Notes: generated from the letters alone by a model not told the origin. A stretch of DNA of 64,000 bases from CAVWSM01 sp963798505 (GCA_963798505.1 CAWCTX010000019.1:62001-126000), one strand, 5' to 3'. Counted from the stretch's first letter, positions 18,272 through 30,895 are shown. A program made the numbers and translations.

Positions 18272-19850
18272 GGGGTCGCCCCAGAGATCGCCAGCCGTGT
18301 CCTCGCCGGCGCCCGTCATGGCCGAACCCAGCTGCTCGGGTGTCACCGCGTGTGGGTCGACGTCAGCGACGAGCCGCCCGCGCAGGATCACCTTCAGCCG
18401 GTCGGACATGCCGATCAGCTCGTCGAGGTCGGCGGAGATGAGAAGCACCGCAAGGCCTTCGCGGCGGGCCCGCCTGATCTGCTCCCAGATTGCCGCCTGC
18501 GCGCCGACGTCGACGCCGCGAGTGGGATGGGAGGCAACGAGGAACTGCGGTGCCCCGCTCATCTCGCGGCCGACGATGAGCTTCTGCTGGTTGCCGCCGG
18601 ATAGCGACGAGGCCAGGACGTCGGGGCCAGGCGTCCGGACGTCGTATTCGTCGATGATCCGGATCGTGTCGTTACGAGCGCCCTTGCGGTCGATCCACGG
18701 CCCGTTGACATTGGGCTCGCGGGTCTGGTGCCCGAGGATGCGGTTCTCCCAGAGCGGTGCTTCGAGCAGCAGCCCATGGCGCTGCCGGTCCTCCGGGATG
18801 TAACCGATGCCGGCCTCGCGCCGCCTCAGCGTCGACCAGTGGGTGACGTCCTTGCTGGCGAGCGAGATGCGGCCCGCCTCGATCGGCCGCATGCCCATGA
18901 TCGACTTCGACGAGCTCGGCCTGCCCGTTGCCCTCGACTCCAGCAAGGCCGAGGACCTCGCCCTTATGGATCTCGAAGGAGACGTCCTCCAGCAGGGCCC
19001 GGCCATCGGGCGACCGCATGGTCAGCCCCTCCACCTGGAGCACCATCTGGTCGGTGACCGTCGACTCGCGCAACTCGGGGACGGGAAGCTCGCTGCCCAC
19101 CATGAGCTCGGCAAGCTGCCGGGCCGTCACGTTGGCCGGCTTCACCGTGGCGACCGTCGTGCCACGCCGGATGACGGTGATCTCGTCGGCGACTGCGAGC
19201 ACCTCGTCGAGCTTGTGCGAGATGAAGATCACCGTGAGGCCCTCGGCTTTGAGCTCGCGCAGGTTGTCGAAGAGCTCGTCGACCTCCTGCGGCACCAGCA
19301 CGGCCGTCGGCTCGTCGAGGATGAGGATCTTGGCCCCGCGATAGAGCACCTTGAGGATCTCGACCCGCTGCCGGTCGCCGACGCCAAGGTCCTCGACGAG
19401 CGTGTCCGGGTCGCACGCCGAGGCCGTAGGCATCGGAGATCGTCTTGATCTGTCGCGGGCGGCGGCGAAGTCGAGGAATCCGCCCCGTCGGGGCTCGCTC
19501 CCGAGGACGACGTTCTCCAGCACGGTCAGGTTGTCGGCGAGCATGAAGTGCTGGTGCACCATGCCGATGCCGACCGCGATCGAGTCGGCCGGGGAGTGGA
19601 ACGCCTGGTCCTGTCCGTTGACGACGATGCGTCCCTCGTCGGGCCGCTGCATGCCGTAGAGGATCTTCATCAGCGTGGACTTGCCGGCGCCGTTCTCTCC
19701 GACGATCGCGTGCACATGCCCGTGCTGCACGACGATGTCGATGTCGCGGTTGGCGACGACGCCTGGGAATCGCTTGGTGATGCCGTGCAGCTCCACCGCA
19801 GCGGTCGAGGCGTCCGCTGGCGGCTCAACCGCCGTGCCGGCCGACGTCAC
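18268..19850 (-). CDS. Nucleoside ABC transporter ATP-binding protein (two ABC domains), frames broken
   Basis: About 527 residues. Domain 1: Walker A GENGAGKST, Q-loop region GMVHQHFMLADNLTVLENVV, LGVGDRQRVEILKVLYRGAK in place of a classic signature, Walker B ILILDEPTAVL and the HKLDEV His. Domain 2 has a degenerate nucleotide loop (GVEGNGQAELVE), then GIGYIPEDRQRHGL, LSGGNQQKLIVGREM and HPTRGVDVGA. This mixture of one full and one degenerate domain is usual for sugar/nucleoside double-ATPases. Indels are inferred as a pair near 19435, and near 18905 and 18290. Drives BMP-dependent nucleoside import. Confidence 0.88.
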
Positions 19851-19885
19851 ATCGCTGATCGCGCACTCTCCTCGGTCAAGATCGC

Positions 19886-19930
19886 GTCAGGGGCTCGGTG
19901 AGACGCTACCGCGCTCACCGAGCCCCTGAC
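19886..19930 (-). terminator. Perfect 17-bp intra-operon hairpin after bmpA
   Basis: Arms of 17 bases (19886-19902 and 19914-19930) are exact reverse complements around an 11-base loop. It begins 8 bases after the bmpA stop and lies 36 bases before the ATPase start. There is no T-run. It probably acts as a partial terminator or 3' stabiliser, so that the binding protein is made in excess over the membrane and ATPase subunits. Confidence 0.75.
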
Positions 19931-19938
19931 GATCCAAC

Positions 19939-21004
19939 TCACTCAGTCGGGACCGTGATGGCGCCCGAGATGATCTGCTCCTTGAAGTCGTCGAGCTGGC
20001 CGGTGATGTCATCAATGAAGCCACCGGAGGTGGAGTAGTCGACGCCACCCGCCTCGAGGTCGTAGATCCTCTCGCCGGCCTCGAACGCGTCCTCGATCGA
20101 CGCTCGACAGGAAGTCGAACACCGCGACGTCGACCTTCTTGAGCATCGACGTGATGATGACGTCACGGACGGACGCGTCCGCCGTGTTGTACTGGTCGGA
20201 GTCGACCCCGATCGCGAACTTGCCGGACTGGCTGGCGGCCTCGAACACTCCGCCGCCCGAGCCGCCGGCCGCCTGGTAGACGACGTCCGCACCCGCGTCG
20301 TACATGCCCTGCGCCGCGGTCGTCTTGCCCTTGGCCGGGTCGTTGAAGCCCGTGAAGTCCGGCGGCTGGGTGAGGTACTGGACGTCGACCGTGATGCCCG
20401 GCTTCACGGCCTCCGCGCCGGCCTTGAAGCCGGCCTCGAACTTGTGGATCAGCGGAACGTCCACCCCGCCGACGAAACCAATGTGGTTGTTGCCGGGGAC
20501 TTGAGTGCGGCCGCTGCGCCCGACGAGGAAGGAGCCCTGCTCCTCGGCGAACAGGAGGTTGGCGACGTTGTCGCCGGTTGCACTCGCGTCATCGATGAGC
20601 GCGAACTTCATATCCGGGTATTCCGGAGCCACCTCGCTGATCGCAGTGGCGTAGGCGAACCCGACAGCGATGATCGGATTGAAGCCGTTGTCAGCCAGCA
20701 GACGCAGCCGCTCGGCCTTCTGCGCGTCGGTCTCGCCTGGCGCTGCCTCGAGCTCGTTGACGTTGTCGTCAGAGATCCCGAGCTCGTCCTTGGCCCGGTC
20801 GAGGCCTGCTGCTGCCGAGTCGTTGAACGACTGGTCGCCGCGGCCACCGATGTCGTAGGCCAGGCCGACCTTGAGCTCACTTGTCGCGGCGTCGGTCGTG
20901 CCGCCGCCGCTGGCGGTATCGTCATCGTCATCGTCGCCACCGCAGGCGGTGAGGGCGAGGACAACAGCCGTGGCTGCCGCCATCAGCCGCAGGGTCTTCT
21001 TCAC
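19939..21004 (-). CDS. bmpA: BMP-family nucleoside-binding lipoprotein, frames broken
   Basis: ATG 21004 opens a lipoprotein signal: basic start, hydrophobic run, lipobox LTAC with Cys21, then an Asp-rich spacer. The Bmp (PF02608-type) domain follows: LKVGLAYDIGGRGDQSFNDS, a helix with AERLRLLADNGFNPIIAVGF, SEVAPEYPDMKFALIDD, NHIGFVGGVDVPLIHKFEAG and DVVYQAAGGSGGGVFEAA. Two compensating indels near 20515 and one near 20105 disturb the frame; the end (DYSTSGGFIDDITGQLDDF) stops at 19939. Repaired length about 355. The substrate is a nucleoside by family and by linkage to cdd and deoA. Confidence 0.9.
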
Positions 21005-21149
21005 GGAACCTCCAGGCGCATCACAGGATTGAACCGGCGCCAGCGTAGTGAGTCGCGGGGCCGGCCAAGCCCTACCGAGACCGCCGATATCGAGTCGTGA
21101 CCTGCTTGTTAGTCACATTCCGGCCAAAGCCAGCGGGTCCGGCGCCCGC

Positions 21150-22727
<1,578 letters not shown>

Positions 22728-22806
22728 GGAGCCTCCTCCGCCCCCGACCGTTGGCCCGCACACCGTAGCCCTACGATGACCGCCACCATCCGCCAGGGAG
22801 AGCACT

Positions 22807-24072
22807 GTGACGTTGCCCGACGCACCGCAGCCGACGTATCCACCGTACGGCTACGGCTACCCACCGCCCCCATCTCCGCCGCGCCGCACACACTCCACCA
22901 CGGTGCTCGTCGTGGTTGGGCTGGTCGCCGGCTTCGTGGGGCTCCTGGTGGGCGGGACCGCGGTTGGCGCGTTCTGGGCGGCCAGCAACAGCAGCAAGGC
23001 CGACACGGTGGAGCTGGCCGAGGACCGGCTTCCCGAAGAGATGGACCGGCTCACGTCTTTCATCGAGGAGGCGCGCGGCCTGGAGTTCAAGTACGAGGTG
23101 CGGGTCCAGTTCCTCGACGGTGCGGCCTTCGAGGAGGCGTTGCTCGGACCTGAGGGCACCGCCGCCGAGCCCGACACTGCGACGGCGGACTACGCCTCGA
23201 CCTTCATGGCACTCGGGCTGACCGAGAACGCCGACGACTACTACGCGGCAGAGACGGCGGACGCGGCGGCCGGGATCGTCGGCTTCTACGACCCGTACGG
23301 GGATCGCCTGGTCGTCCGCGGCGAGGAGTGGACTCCCATGGTCGAGGCGACCGTGGTCCACGAACTTGTGCACGCCCTTCAGGACCAGCATTACGACCTC
23401 GTGAAGCTGGACGAGTCGACGGAGCCTGACGACGACAGCTGGATGGCCCTGCACACCGTCGTTGAGGGTGACGCGTCGTGGATCGAGTCCGCCTACATCG
23501 ACTCGATGCGGCTCGACTGGCGACGCGAGTACGACGCCGCCTGGGATTCCGTCGACTACGGGAACGGGCCGTACGACCCGCTGGCCGGGACCTTGAGCTC
23601 GATCCCGTACAGCTTGGGCTGGACCGCTGCCGAGGCATTCGATGCGGCGGGCGCGGATGCCTGGGACCGGGCGCTCCGTGAGCCGCCGACCACCGTCGAG
23701 CAGGTCAGCGACGTCCAGGCATGGCTCGACGACGCGGCAACGGCCGCCGCGGCGGTCGAGGTGCCCGCACCCGCAGTCCCCGATGGCGCGGCCGTCCTCG
23801 ACCACGGCAGCCTCGGCGTGGGCATGCTGTCGCTGCTCCCAATGGACCTGGAGGAGAGCTATTACGACGGCAGCGAAGGGCTGACCGGCTGGCGCGGCGA
23901 CTCGTACGTCACGTGGCGAGCCGGCGACCAGGTCTGCGCGGCCGTCGATGTGCGGCTCGACGACGCGGCTGCGGTGCGTTCGGCCAGCGACTACCTCGCG
24001 CCGTGGGCCACCGCGCACGGCGGCACCGTCACTCCTGGCGAGGCAGCACTGCGGCTGGAGTCGTGCGCCTGA
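22807..24072 (+). CDS. Membrane-anchored putative HExxH zinc metalloprotease
   Basis: GTG 22807 follows GGGAGAG. 421 residues: a cytoplasmic Pro/Tyr/Gly-rich tail (1-28), one membrane segment about residues 32-58, then a large outside domain. HELVH at 185-189 within VVHELVHALQDQHYDL is a clear zinc-binding pattern. E220 in HTVVEGDASWIE is a candidate third ligand of the gluzincin type. Acidic overall; a Cys near the C-terminus (QVCAAVD, ESCA) may form a disulfide. I do not recognise a named family. It may be a cell-surface peptidase; no substrate can be suggested. Confidence 0.75.
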   Translation: MTLPDAPQPTYPPYGYGYPPPPSPPRRTHSTTVLVVVGLVAGFVGLLVGGTAVGAFWAASNSSKADTVELAEDRLPEEMDRLTSFIEEARGLEFKYEVRVQFLDGAAFEEALLGPEGTAAEPDTATADYASTFMALGLTENADDYYAAETADAAAGIVGFYDPYGDRLVVRGEEWTPMVEATVVHELVHALQDQHYDLVKLDESTEPDDDSWMALHTVVEGDASWIESAYIDSMRLDWRREYDAAWDSVDYGNGPYDPLAGTLSSIPYSLGWTAAEAFDAAGADAWDRALREPPTTVEQVSDVQAWLDDAATAAAAVEVPAPAVPDGAAVLDHGSLGVGMLSLLPMDLEESYYDGSEGLTGWRGDSYVTWRAGDQVCAAVDVRLDDAAAVRSASDYLAPWATAHGGTVTPGEAALRLESCA

Positions 24073-24146
24073 CGCCTGTGGACAGCGGCCGCGGCTGAAC
24101 GATGCGCTTTGCCAGCCTGGTGACATGCCAGTCGACGGGAGGCACC

Positions 24147-24698
24147 ATGACAGTCATGGCCGTGATGCCGCGTGACACGGAGTGGACGGTCTACGACCTG
24201 GACGGCATCGTCGAGGACAGTCTGCAGTACGAGCTGCTTGACGGACTCTTGCTGGTGACCCCTGCCCCGAGCCCCGACCACCAGAGGGCGGTCCAAGAGA
24301 TCTTCAAGCTGCTCGATGCCCAATGCCCGGATGACCTTGAAGTGTTTGTCGCCCCTCTCGACTGGCGTCCGGACATCCGCACGTCGTTGCAGCCCGACGT
24401 ACTGGTCGCCCGGCGCGACGATGTTGGCGTCAAGGACATCCAGCGCCCTCTGCAGCTTGCCGTTGAGGTGCTTTCACCCTCCACGCAGCGGAAAGACCTG
24501 GTCTTCAAGTTCTCCAAATACGCCGACGCCGGCATCCCCAGCTACTGGGTGATCGACCCCCAGCGGCCTGAGTTCATTGCGTACGAGCTCGTCGAGGGGT
24601 CGTACGTCGAGACGGCGCGGGCGGTCGGCGACGAGGTGGCGCATCCGCAGTACCCCTTCCCCGTCCAGGTCGTGCCCGAGCGGCTGACCCGTCGATGA
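24147..24698 (+). CDS. Uma2 family restriction-endonuclease-like protein
   Basis: ATG 24147 is preceded by CGGGAGGC; the ATG at 24102 is also in frame but has no RBS. 183 residues with the Uma2 / DUF820 PD-(D/E)XK layout: YELLDGLLLVTPAPSPDHQR, then QPDVLVARRDD, LAVEVLSPSTQRKDLVFKFS with the ExL core, and YADAGIPSYWVIDP. The catalytic Asp and Glu positions are present. Members are widespread and poorly understood; a nuclease role is by fold only. Confidence 0.85.
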   Translation: MTVMAVMPRDTEWTVYDLDGIVEDSLQYELLDGLLLVTPAPSPDHQRAVQEIFKLLDAQCPDDLEVFVAPLDWRPDIRTSLQPDVLVARRDDVGVKDIQRPLQLAVEVLSPSTQRKDLVFKFSKYADAGIPSYWVIDPQRPEFIAYELVEGSYVETARAVGDEVAHPQYPFPVQVVPERLTRR

Positions 24699-24782
24699 GT
24701 CGCGGCTGACGTTCATCACCTCGGCGCGCACCGTTCACGTCGACTAGGGCACCTGCTCACCGGTAACGATCACCGTCGAGGC

Positions 24783-25916
24783 GTGCGCGTGGCGTTTGTC
24801 GCGGAGTCGTTCCTGCCCCGGGTCAATGGCGTGACCAACTCGGTGTGCAGGGCAGTGGAGCACCTGGTATCCCGTGGGCACGAGGCTCTCGTCATCGCCC
24901 CCAGCCCCGCCCCGGTGTCCTACGCGGGCGCACGAGTGGTTGCGGTGCCGGCGGTCTCGGTCCCGGGGTGCCCCGAGATGCGCGCCGGCGCCGTGACCGC
25001 CCGCCGGGTGGAGCGAATCCTCGCGCCCTTCCGTCCAGACCTGGTCCATCTGGCGTCGCCGACGCTGCTCGGCGCCAGTGGGGCGCGTGCGGCGCAGCGC
25101 CTGGGCATACCGATCGTGGCGGTGTTCCAGACCGACCTGGCCGCGTTCGCGACGCACTACCGCGCCTGGTCGTTCATCCGCAGCGACACCATCTGGCGCT
25201 GGCTGCTACGCGTCCACGAGCGTGCGGACCGCACGCTTGCGCCCTCGTCTGCGACGATCCAGGAACTGGCCGCCCGCGGCTTCCCTCGGCTGGCTCGATG
25301 GGGTCGCGGGGTCGACCTCGAGCGGTTCAACCCGTCCCGGCGCGACCCTCTGCTGCGCGCGACGCTGGCGCCGCATGGCGAGGTGCTCGTCGGCTACGTC
25401 GGCCGACTGGCACCAGAGAAGGAGGTCCAGCGGCTCGTCGCCCTGCATGGCATGCCCGGCGTCCGGCTTGTCGTCGTCGGGGCGGGCAACGCCGAGCGGG
25501 TGCTGCGGCGGGCCATGCCCGATGCGGCGTTCCTTGGGTTCCGGACCGGCAGCGAGCTCGGCGCGGCCGTTGCCTCGCTGGACGTGTTCGTCCACCCCGG
25601 TTCGTCGGAGACGTTCTGCCAGGCGGTCCAGGAGGCTCTCGCCAGCGGCGTCCCGGTCGTCGCACCGGCGGCGGGCGGCCCGGTCGACCTGGTCCAGCAC
25701 GGCCGGACGGGCCTGCTGTTCACCCCGGGCGACAACTCGGACATGCGCCACCGCGTGGCTCGGCTGGCCTACGACCCGGTGCTGCGCGGCCGGCTCGGCG
25801 GTTCGGCCCGCGGCTCCGTACTCGGTCGGTCGTGGGATGCCCTGGGCGACGAGCTGCTCGGGCACTACGGCGAGGTCCTGGACGCCCGCGGCGGCCTGCT
25901 GACGACCTCGGCGTGA
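24783..25916 (+). CDS. GT4 glycosyltransferase, MgtA-like alpha-mannosyltransferase
   Basis: A complete 377-residue protein from GTG 24783. Rossmann-type N-domain: VAFVAESFLPRVNGVTNSVC, EHLVSRGHEALVIAP, and VAVFQTDLAAFATHY. The C-domain has the nucleotide-sugar binding pattern VGYVGRLAPEKEVQRLV, then HPGSSETFCQAVQEALASGV with the EX7E-type acidic pair and APAAGGPVDLV. It most resembles actinobacterial GDP-mannose-dependent MgtA, which adds mannose to a glycolipid acceptor at the inner face of the membrane. Assignment to mannose is by family resemblance only. Stands alone upstream of sdh. Confidence 0.8.
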   Translation: MRVAFVAESFLPRVNGVTNSVCRAVEHLVSRGHEALVIAPSPAPVSYAGARVVAVPAVSVPGCPEMRAGAVTARRVERILAPFRPDLVHLASPTLLGASGARAAQRLGIPIVAVFQTDLAAFATHYRAWSFIRSDTIWRWLLRVHERADRTLAPSSATIQELAARGFPRLARWGRGVDLERFNPSRRDPLLRATLAPHGEVLVGYVGRLAPEKEVQRLVALHGMPGVRLVVVGAGNAERVLRRAMPDAAFLGFRTGSELGAAVASLDVFVHPGSSETFCQAVQEALASGVPVVAPAAGGPVDLVQHGRTGLLFTPGDNSDMRHRVARLAYDPVLRGRLGGSARGSVLGRSWDALGDELLGHYGEVLDARGGLLTTSA

Positions 25917-26004
25917 GATCTTTCACGCTCCTGCCAGGCGAAGCCGAAGGCCGTACGGCGATAGCATCCTGAGCGATCCAGTTGGCTTCGTCGAAGGGCT
26001 CGGT

Positions 26005-26383
26005 GTGCCCAAGGCACCGGCGGGGACGCTTTACCGCGGCCGGGAAGGCATGTGGTCCTGGGTGGCGCACAGGATCACCGGCGTCCTCATCTTCCTGTTC
26101 CTTCTCGTGCACGTGCTCGACACGTCGCTGGTGCGTGTCTCGCCCGAGGCCTACAACGACGTGATCGGCACACTACAAGAACCCGATCATGGGTCTGGGT
26201 GAGCTCGGGCTCGTCGCCGCGATCCTGTTCCACGCGTTCAACGGCCTGCGGGTCGTGCTCATCGACTTCTGGAGCAAGGGCGCACAGCTGCAGCGCCAGC
26301 TCACGTACGGCGTCCTCGGCCTCTGGGTGCTGCTGTTCGTGCCGTTCGCCATCCGGCACCTGACGCACGTGTTCGGGGAGTGA
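26005..26383 (+). CDS. sdhC: Succinate dehydrogenase cytochrome b subunit, one frameshift
   Basis: GTG 26005 opens a short basic N-terminus, then the conserved GMWSWVAHRITGVLIFLFLL helix with the quinone-site Ser/Arg and a haem-ligand His in LLVHVLD. After one extra base near 26170 the second half continues in another frame: NPIMGLGELGLVAAILFHAF, NGLRVVLIDFW and a third helix LGLWVLLFVPFAIRHL. Repaired length about 126, right for actinobacterial SdhC. First gene of sdhCDAB; its stop lies 5 bases before sdhD. Confidence 0.88.
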
Positions 26384-26388
26384 GGAGC

Positions 26389-26832
26389 ATGACTACCCAG
26401 GCCCCGGCTATCGCACCCCCGCGCAGCCCCCGCAACCTCCGCTCCCGATCCAACTTCGAGATGTGGTCATGGCTGTTCATGCGCGTCTCGGGTGTCGTGC
26501 TCGTCGTGCTCGTGCTCACGCACCTGTTCGTCAACCTGTTCCTCGGCGACGGCATCAACCAGGTCGACTTCGGCTTCGTGGCCGGCAAGTGGGCCGACCC
26601 CGTCTGGCAGGTCTGGGACCTGCTGATGCTGTGGCTCGCCATGCTGCACGGGACCAACGGCCTGCGCACCATCATCAACGACTACGCCGAGCGCAACGTC
26701 ACGCGCGCCTGGCTCAAGGTCCTGCTCTACTCCGCCTCGACGATCATCATCGTCCTGGGCACCCTCGTGATCTTCACTTTCGACCCGTGCATCGACCCGT
26801 CGTCGACGCTCGAGGTCTGCGTCAACCGCTAG
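26389..26832 (+). CDS. sdhD: Succinate dehydrogenase hydrophobic membrane anchor subunit
   Basis: ATG 26389 with GAGGAG directly upstream; the extended frame from 26380 is rejected. 147 residues with three helices: MWSWLFMRVSGVVLVVLVLT followed by HLFVNLF, LLMLWLAMLHGTNGLRTIIN, and VLLYSASTIIIVLGTLVIF. The HGTNGLR motif with its His is the usual haem/quinone region of SdhD. Forms the membrane anchor with SdhC in complex II. Operon gap to sdhA is 12 bases. Confidence 0.92.
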   Translation: MTTQAPAIAPPRSPRNLRSRSNFEMWSWLFMRVSGVVLVVLVLTHLFVNLFLGDGINQVDFGFVAGKWADPVWQVWDLLMLWLAMLHGTNGLRTIINDYAERNVTRAWLKVLLYSASTIIIVLGTLVIFTFDPCIDPSSTLEVCVNR

Positions 26833-26844
26833 GAGCGCACACCC

Positions 26845-28586
<1,742 letters not shown>

Positions 28587-28587
<1 letters not shown>

Positions 28588-29291
28588 TGGACATCACGCT
28601 CAGGATCCGCCGCTTCAACCCGGAGCAGGACGACGAGCCGCGGTGGGAGACCTTCACGGTGTCCGGCCAGCCCACCGACCGGCTGCTCGACGCGCTGCAC
28701 AAGGTGAAGTGGGAGCTCGACGGCTCGCTGACCTTCCGCCGGTCGTGCGCGCATGGCATCTGCGGCTCCGACGCCATGCGCATCAACGGTCGCAACCGGC
28801 TCGCGTGCAAGTCACTCGTGAAGGATTTGAAACCGTCGCAACCCATTACGGTTGAGCCGATCCAGGGCTTGCCGGTGCTCAAGGACCTCGTGGTCGACAT
28901 GGAGCCGTTCTTCGCGGCCTACCGATCGGTGATGCCGTTCCTCGTCACGACGGGCAACGAGCCGACCCGCGAGCGGCTGCAGTCGCAAGAGGATCGTGAG
29001 CGCTTCGACGACACCACCAAGTGCATCCTGTGCGCGGCGTGCACGACGTCGTGTCCGGTGTTCTGGACCAACGGCCAGTACTTCGGCCCCCAGGCCATCG
29101 TCGGCGCCCACCGGTTCATCTTCGACAGCCGCGACGAGGCGGCCGAGCAGCGCCTGGAGATCCTCAACGACAGGGACGGGGTGTGGCGCTGCCGCACTAC
29201 CTTCAACTGCACCGAAGCCTGCCCCCGCGGCATCCAGATCACCCAGGCGATCCAGGAAGTCAAGCAGGCTTTGGTGTTCCGCCGGGTGTGA
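28587..29291 (+). CDS. sdhB: Succinate dehydrogenase iron-sulfur subunit
   Basis: A 234-residue protein. The [2Fe-2S] domain has CAHGICGSDAMRINGRNRLAC. The C-terminal ferredoxin-like domain has CILCAACTTSCP for the [4Fe-4S] cluster and CRTTFNCTEACPRGI for the [3Fe-4S] cluster. Carries electrons from the SdhA flavin to the SdhC/D quinone site. Last gene of the operon; a repeat-rich region of 185 bases follows. Confidence 0.97.
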
Positions 29292-29304
29292 GGAGGATCG
29301 CCGG

Positions 29305-29362
29305 CTTGTCAGAATGGCAGAACGGCTGACCTGCGCGGATAAGCCGAGCCGTCCTGACAGGT
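29305..29362. repeat. Palindromic repeat unit A (TTGTCAGAA family)
   Basis: Left arm CTTGTCAGAATGGCAGAACG at 29305-29324 continues with GCTGACCTG. The right arm, AGCCGTCCTGACAGG at 29348-29362, is an imperfect reverse complement of the left arm if the internal TGGCAGAA is looped out. Lies 14 bases after the sdhB stop and could serve as its terminator. Nearly identical sequence recurs at 29380 and at 57579. Confidence 0.6.
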
Positions 29363-29379
29363 CGTCGAACAACGCAGGT

Positions 29380-29457
29380 TGTCAGAATGGCGGAACGGGC
29401 CGCGGGCGTGTGCCCTGCACCGGAGACGCCGCCATGACAACCGGACAGTCTGACAAG
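29380..29457. repeat. Palindromic repeat unit B (TTGTCAGAA family)
   Basis: TTGTCAGAATGGCGGAACGG at 29380-29399 matches unit A at 19 of 20 positions, 74 bases downstream. The right arm TCTGACAA at 29450-29457 is the exact reverse complement of the first 8 bases. The spacing between arms is longer than in the other copies. Confidence 0.55.
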
Positions 29458-29476
29458 TCGCATTGGGGGTCGGCGC

Positions 29477-29953
29477 ATGCTCATCCGGGAACTCAGGCCG
29501 AGCGATCACCCCGCGGCGTACGCGCTGAACGCCGCCAACGTGCCGGCCGTCGGTGAGGCCTCTCCGGAGCGGCTGGCCTGGATCGCCGCGCAGTCCAGCG
29601 TGGCGCTCGCCGCCGAGATCGACGGTGTCCTCGCCGGGTTCTGTCTGGCGTTGCCGCCAGGGACTGCCTACGACTCCACCAACTACCTGTGGTTCGCGGA
29701 GCGGTACGTCGACTTCATCTACCTCGATCGCATCGCCGTGGACGACGCGTTCCGTGGTCGGGGCGTCGGGCGCGCGCTCTATGCAGAGGTCGAGCGACTG
29801 TCCGGCGCGGAGTGGTTCACCCTCGAGGTCAACCTGCGTCCGCGAAACGAGGGATCGCTGGCCTTCCACGAGCAGCTCGGGTTTGCCGAGGTCGGGCAGC
29901 GGGAGACGCCCTACGGCACCCTCGTGAGCCTGCAGGCCAAGCGACTGCACTGA
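29477..29953 (+). CDS. GNAT family N-acetyltransferase
   Basis: A complete 158-residue protein. It starts MLIRELRPSDHPAAYALNAA, typical of GNAT strand 1. The acetyl-CoA loop is in IYLDRIAVDDAFRGRGVGRA (R/Q-x-x-G-x-G/A as RGRGVG), and motif B in FTLEVNLRPRNEGSLAFHEQ with LGFAEVGQ. The ATG at 29477 is preceded by GGGGGTCGGCGC. Acceptor unknown. It ends 12 bases before the convergent dehydratase. Confidence 0.85.
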   Translation: MLIRELRPSDHPAAYALNAANVPAVGEASPERLAWIAAQSSVALAAEIDGVLAGFCLALPPGTAYDSTNYLWFAERYVDFIYLDRIAVDDAFRGRGVGRALYAEVERLSGAEWFTLEVNLRPRNEGSLAFHEQLGFAEVGQRETPYGTLVSLQAKRLH

Positions 29954-29965
29954 CCAGCCTGACGG

Positions 29966-30895
29966 TCAGGGCGGCCACGCCGCGTTGCCGCCGCACACCA
30001 GCACGACCACGGTGTCCCCCGGGTGGGGCACATAGGCGCCCGACATCAGCCCGGCCAGCGCCACGGCGCCGCCTGGCTCGGCGACGACCCGCAGCTGCTC
30101 CCACAACCAGCGCTGCGCTGTGACGATGGCCTCGTCCTCGACCTGCCGGACCTGCTGGCCGCCGCTGGACACGACGTCGTACGCGATCGAGCCCGCGACG
30201 CCCGCACCAGTGCTGTCAGCCGCCACGCCGCCGACCTCAACCGGCACCGGCCGACCCGCGGCGAGTGCTGCGTGCAACGTCGGGCATCGGGTCGGCTCCA
30301 CCGGGATGACCGCCGGCCCGCCCGTACCCGCGATTGTGATTCCGGCCACTAGCCCACCGCCGCCGACCGTGACCAGCACGGCCGTGGCGTTTGGGACCTG
30401 GTCGCGGATCTCGAGCCCAACGGTCCCCTGTCCTGCCACAACCGCGGGCTCGTCGTAGGCGTGGACGCTCGTCACATTCCGCGCCGCAGCGAACTCCGTC
30501 GCTGCCTTCGCCGCGTCCGGGTAGTAGCCGTCGACGATGCGGACGTCGGCGCCGTACGAGGCGATCCGCTCGGCCTTGATCGATGGAGACGTCGCCGGGA
30601 CGAACACCGTGGCCGGCACGCCGATCTGCGCGGCGGCCCAGGCGACCGCGGCACCATGGTTGCCGCCCGAGGCGGCGACCACACCGGCGGGAGGGACGTC
30701 ACGGGTGAATAGCGCGTTGAGCGCGCCGCGAGCCTTGAACGACCCCGTGTGCTGCATGAGCTCGAGCTTGAGATAGACCCGCGCCGGGACGCCCAGCTCG
30801 TCTCCGTGCACGGCCATGATCGGGGTCTTCCGGATCGCGGTCTCGAGCCGCACGGCGGCGGCGTGCACGTCGGCCACGCTCGGGAAGGGGGGCAC
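29966..30895 (-). CDS. Threonine/serine dehydratase-type PLP enzyme
   Basis: GTG 30895 opens FPSVADVHAAAVRLETAIRK. 309 residues of the fold-type II PLP family: the Schiff-base Lys in LMQHTGSFKARGALNAL, the phosphate/substrate loop ASGGNHGAAVAWAA, and the cofactor glycine loop VTVGGGGLVAG. Length and order fit a biosynthetic-type or catabolic serine/threonine dehydratase without an ACT regulatory domain. Related racemases share these motifs, so the exact reaction (deamination to 2-oxobutyrate or racemisation) is not certain. Longer upstream in-frame extension is antisense to the next gene and rejected. Confidence 0.85.
   Translation of the reverse strand: MPPFPSVADVHAAAVRLETAIRKTPIMAVHGDELGVPARVYLKLELMQHTGSFKARGALNALFTRDVPPAGVVAASGGNHGAAVAWAAAQIGVPATVFVPATSPSIKAERIASYGADVRIVDGYYPDAAKAATEFAAARNVTSVHAYDEPAVVAGQGTVGLEIRDQVPNATAVLVTVGGGGLVAGITIAGTGGPAVIPVEPTRCPTLHAALAAGRPVPVEVGGVAADSTGAGVAGSIAYDVVSSGGQQVRQVEDEAIVTAQRWLWEQLRVVAEPGGAVALAGLMSGAYVPHPGDTVVVLVCGGNAAWPP

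Noticed and set aside
29305..29457. Possible CRISPR-like repeat pair after sdhB
   Set aside because: Only two units in this region, with an internally palindromic design and a third isolated copy at 57.6 kb; this fits REP-like elements, not an array.
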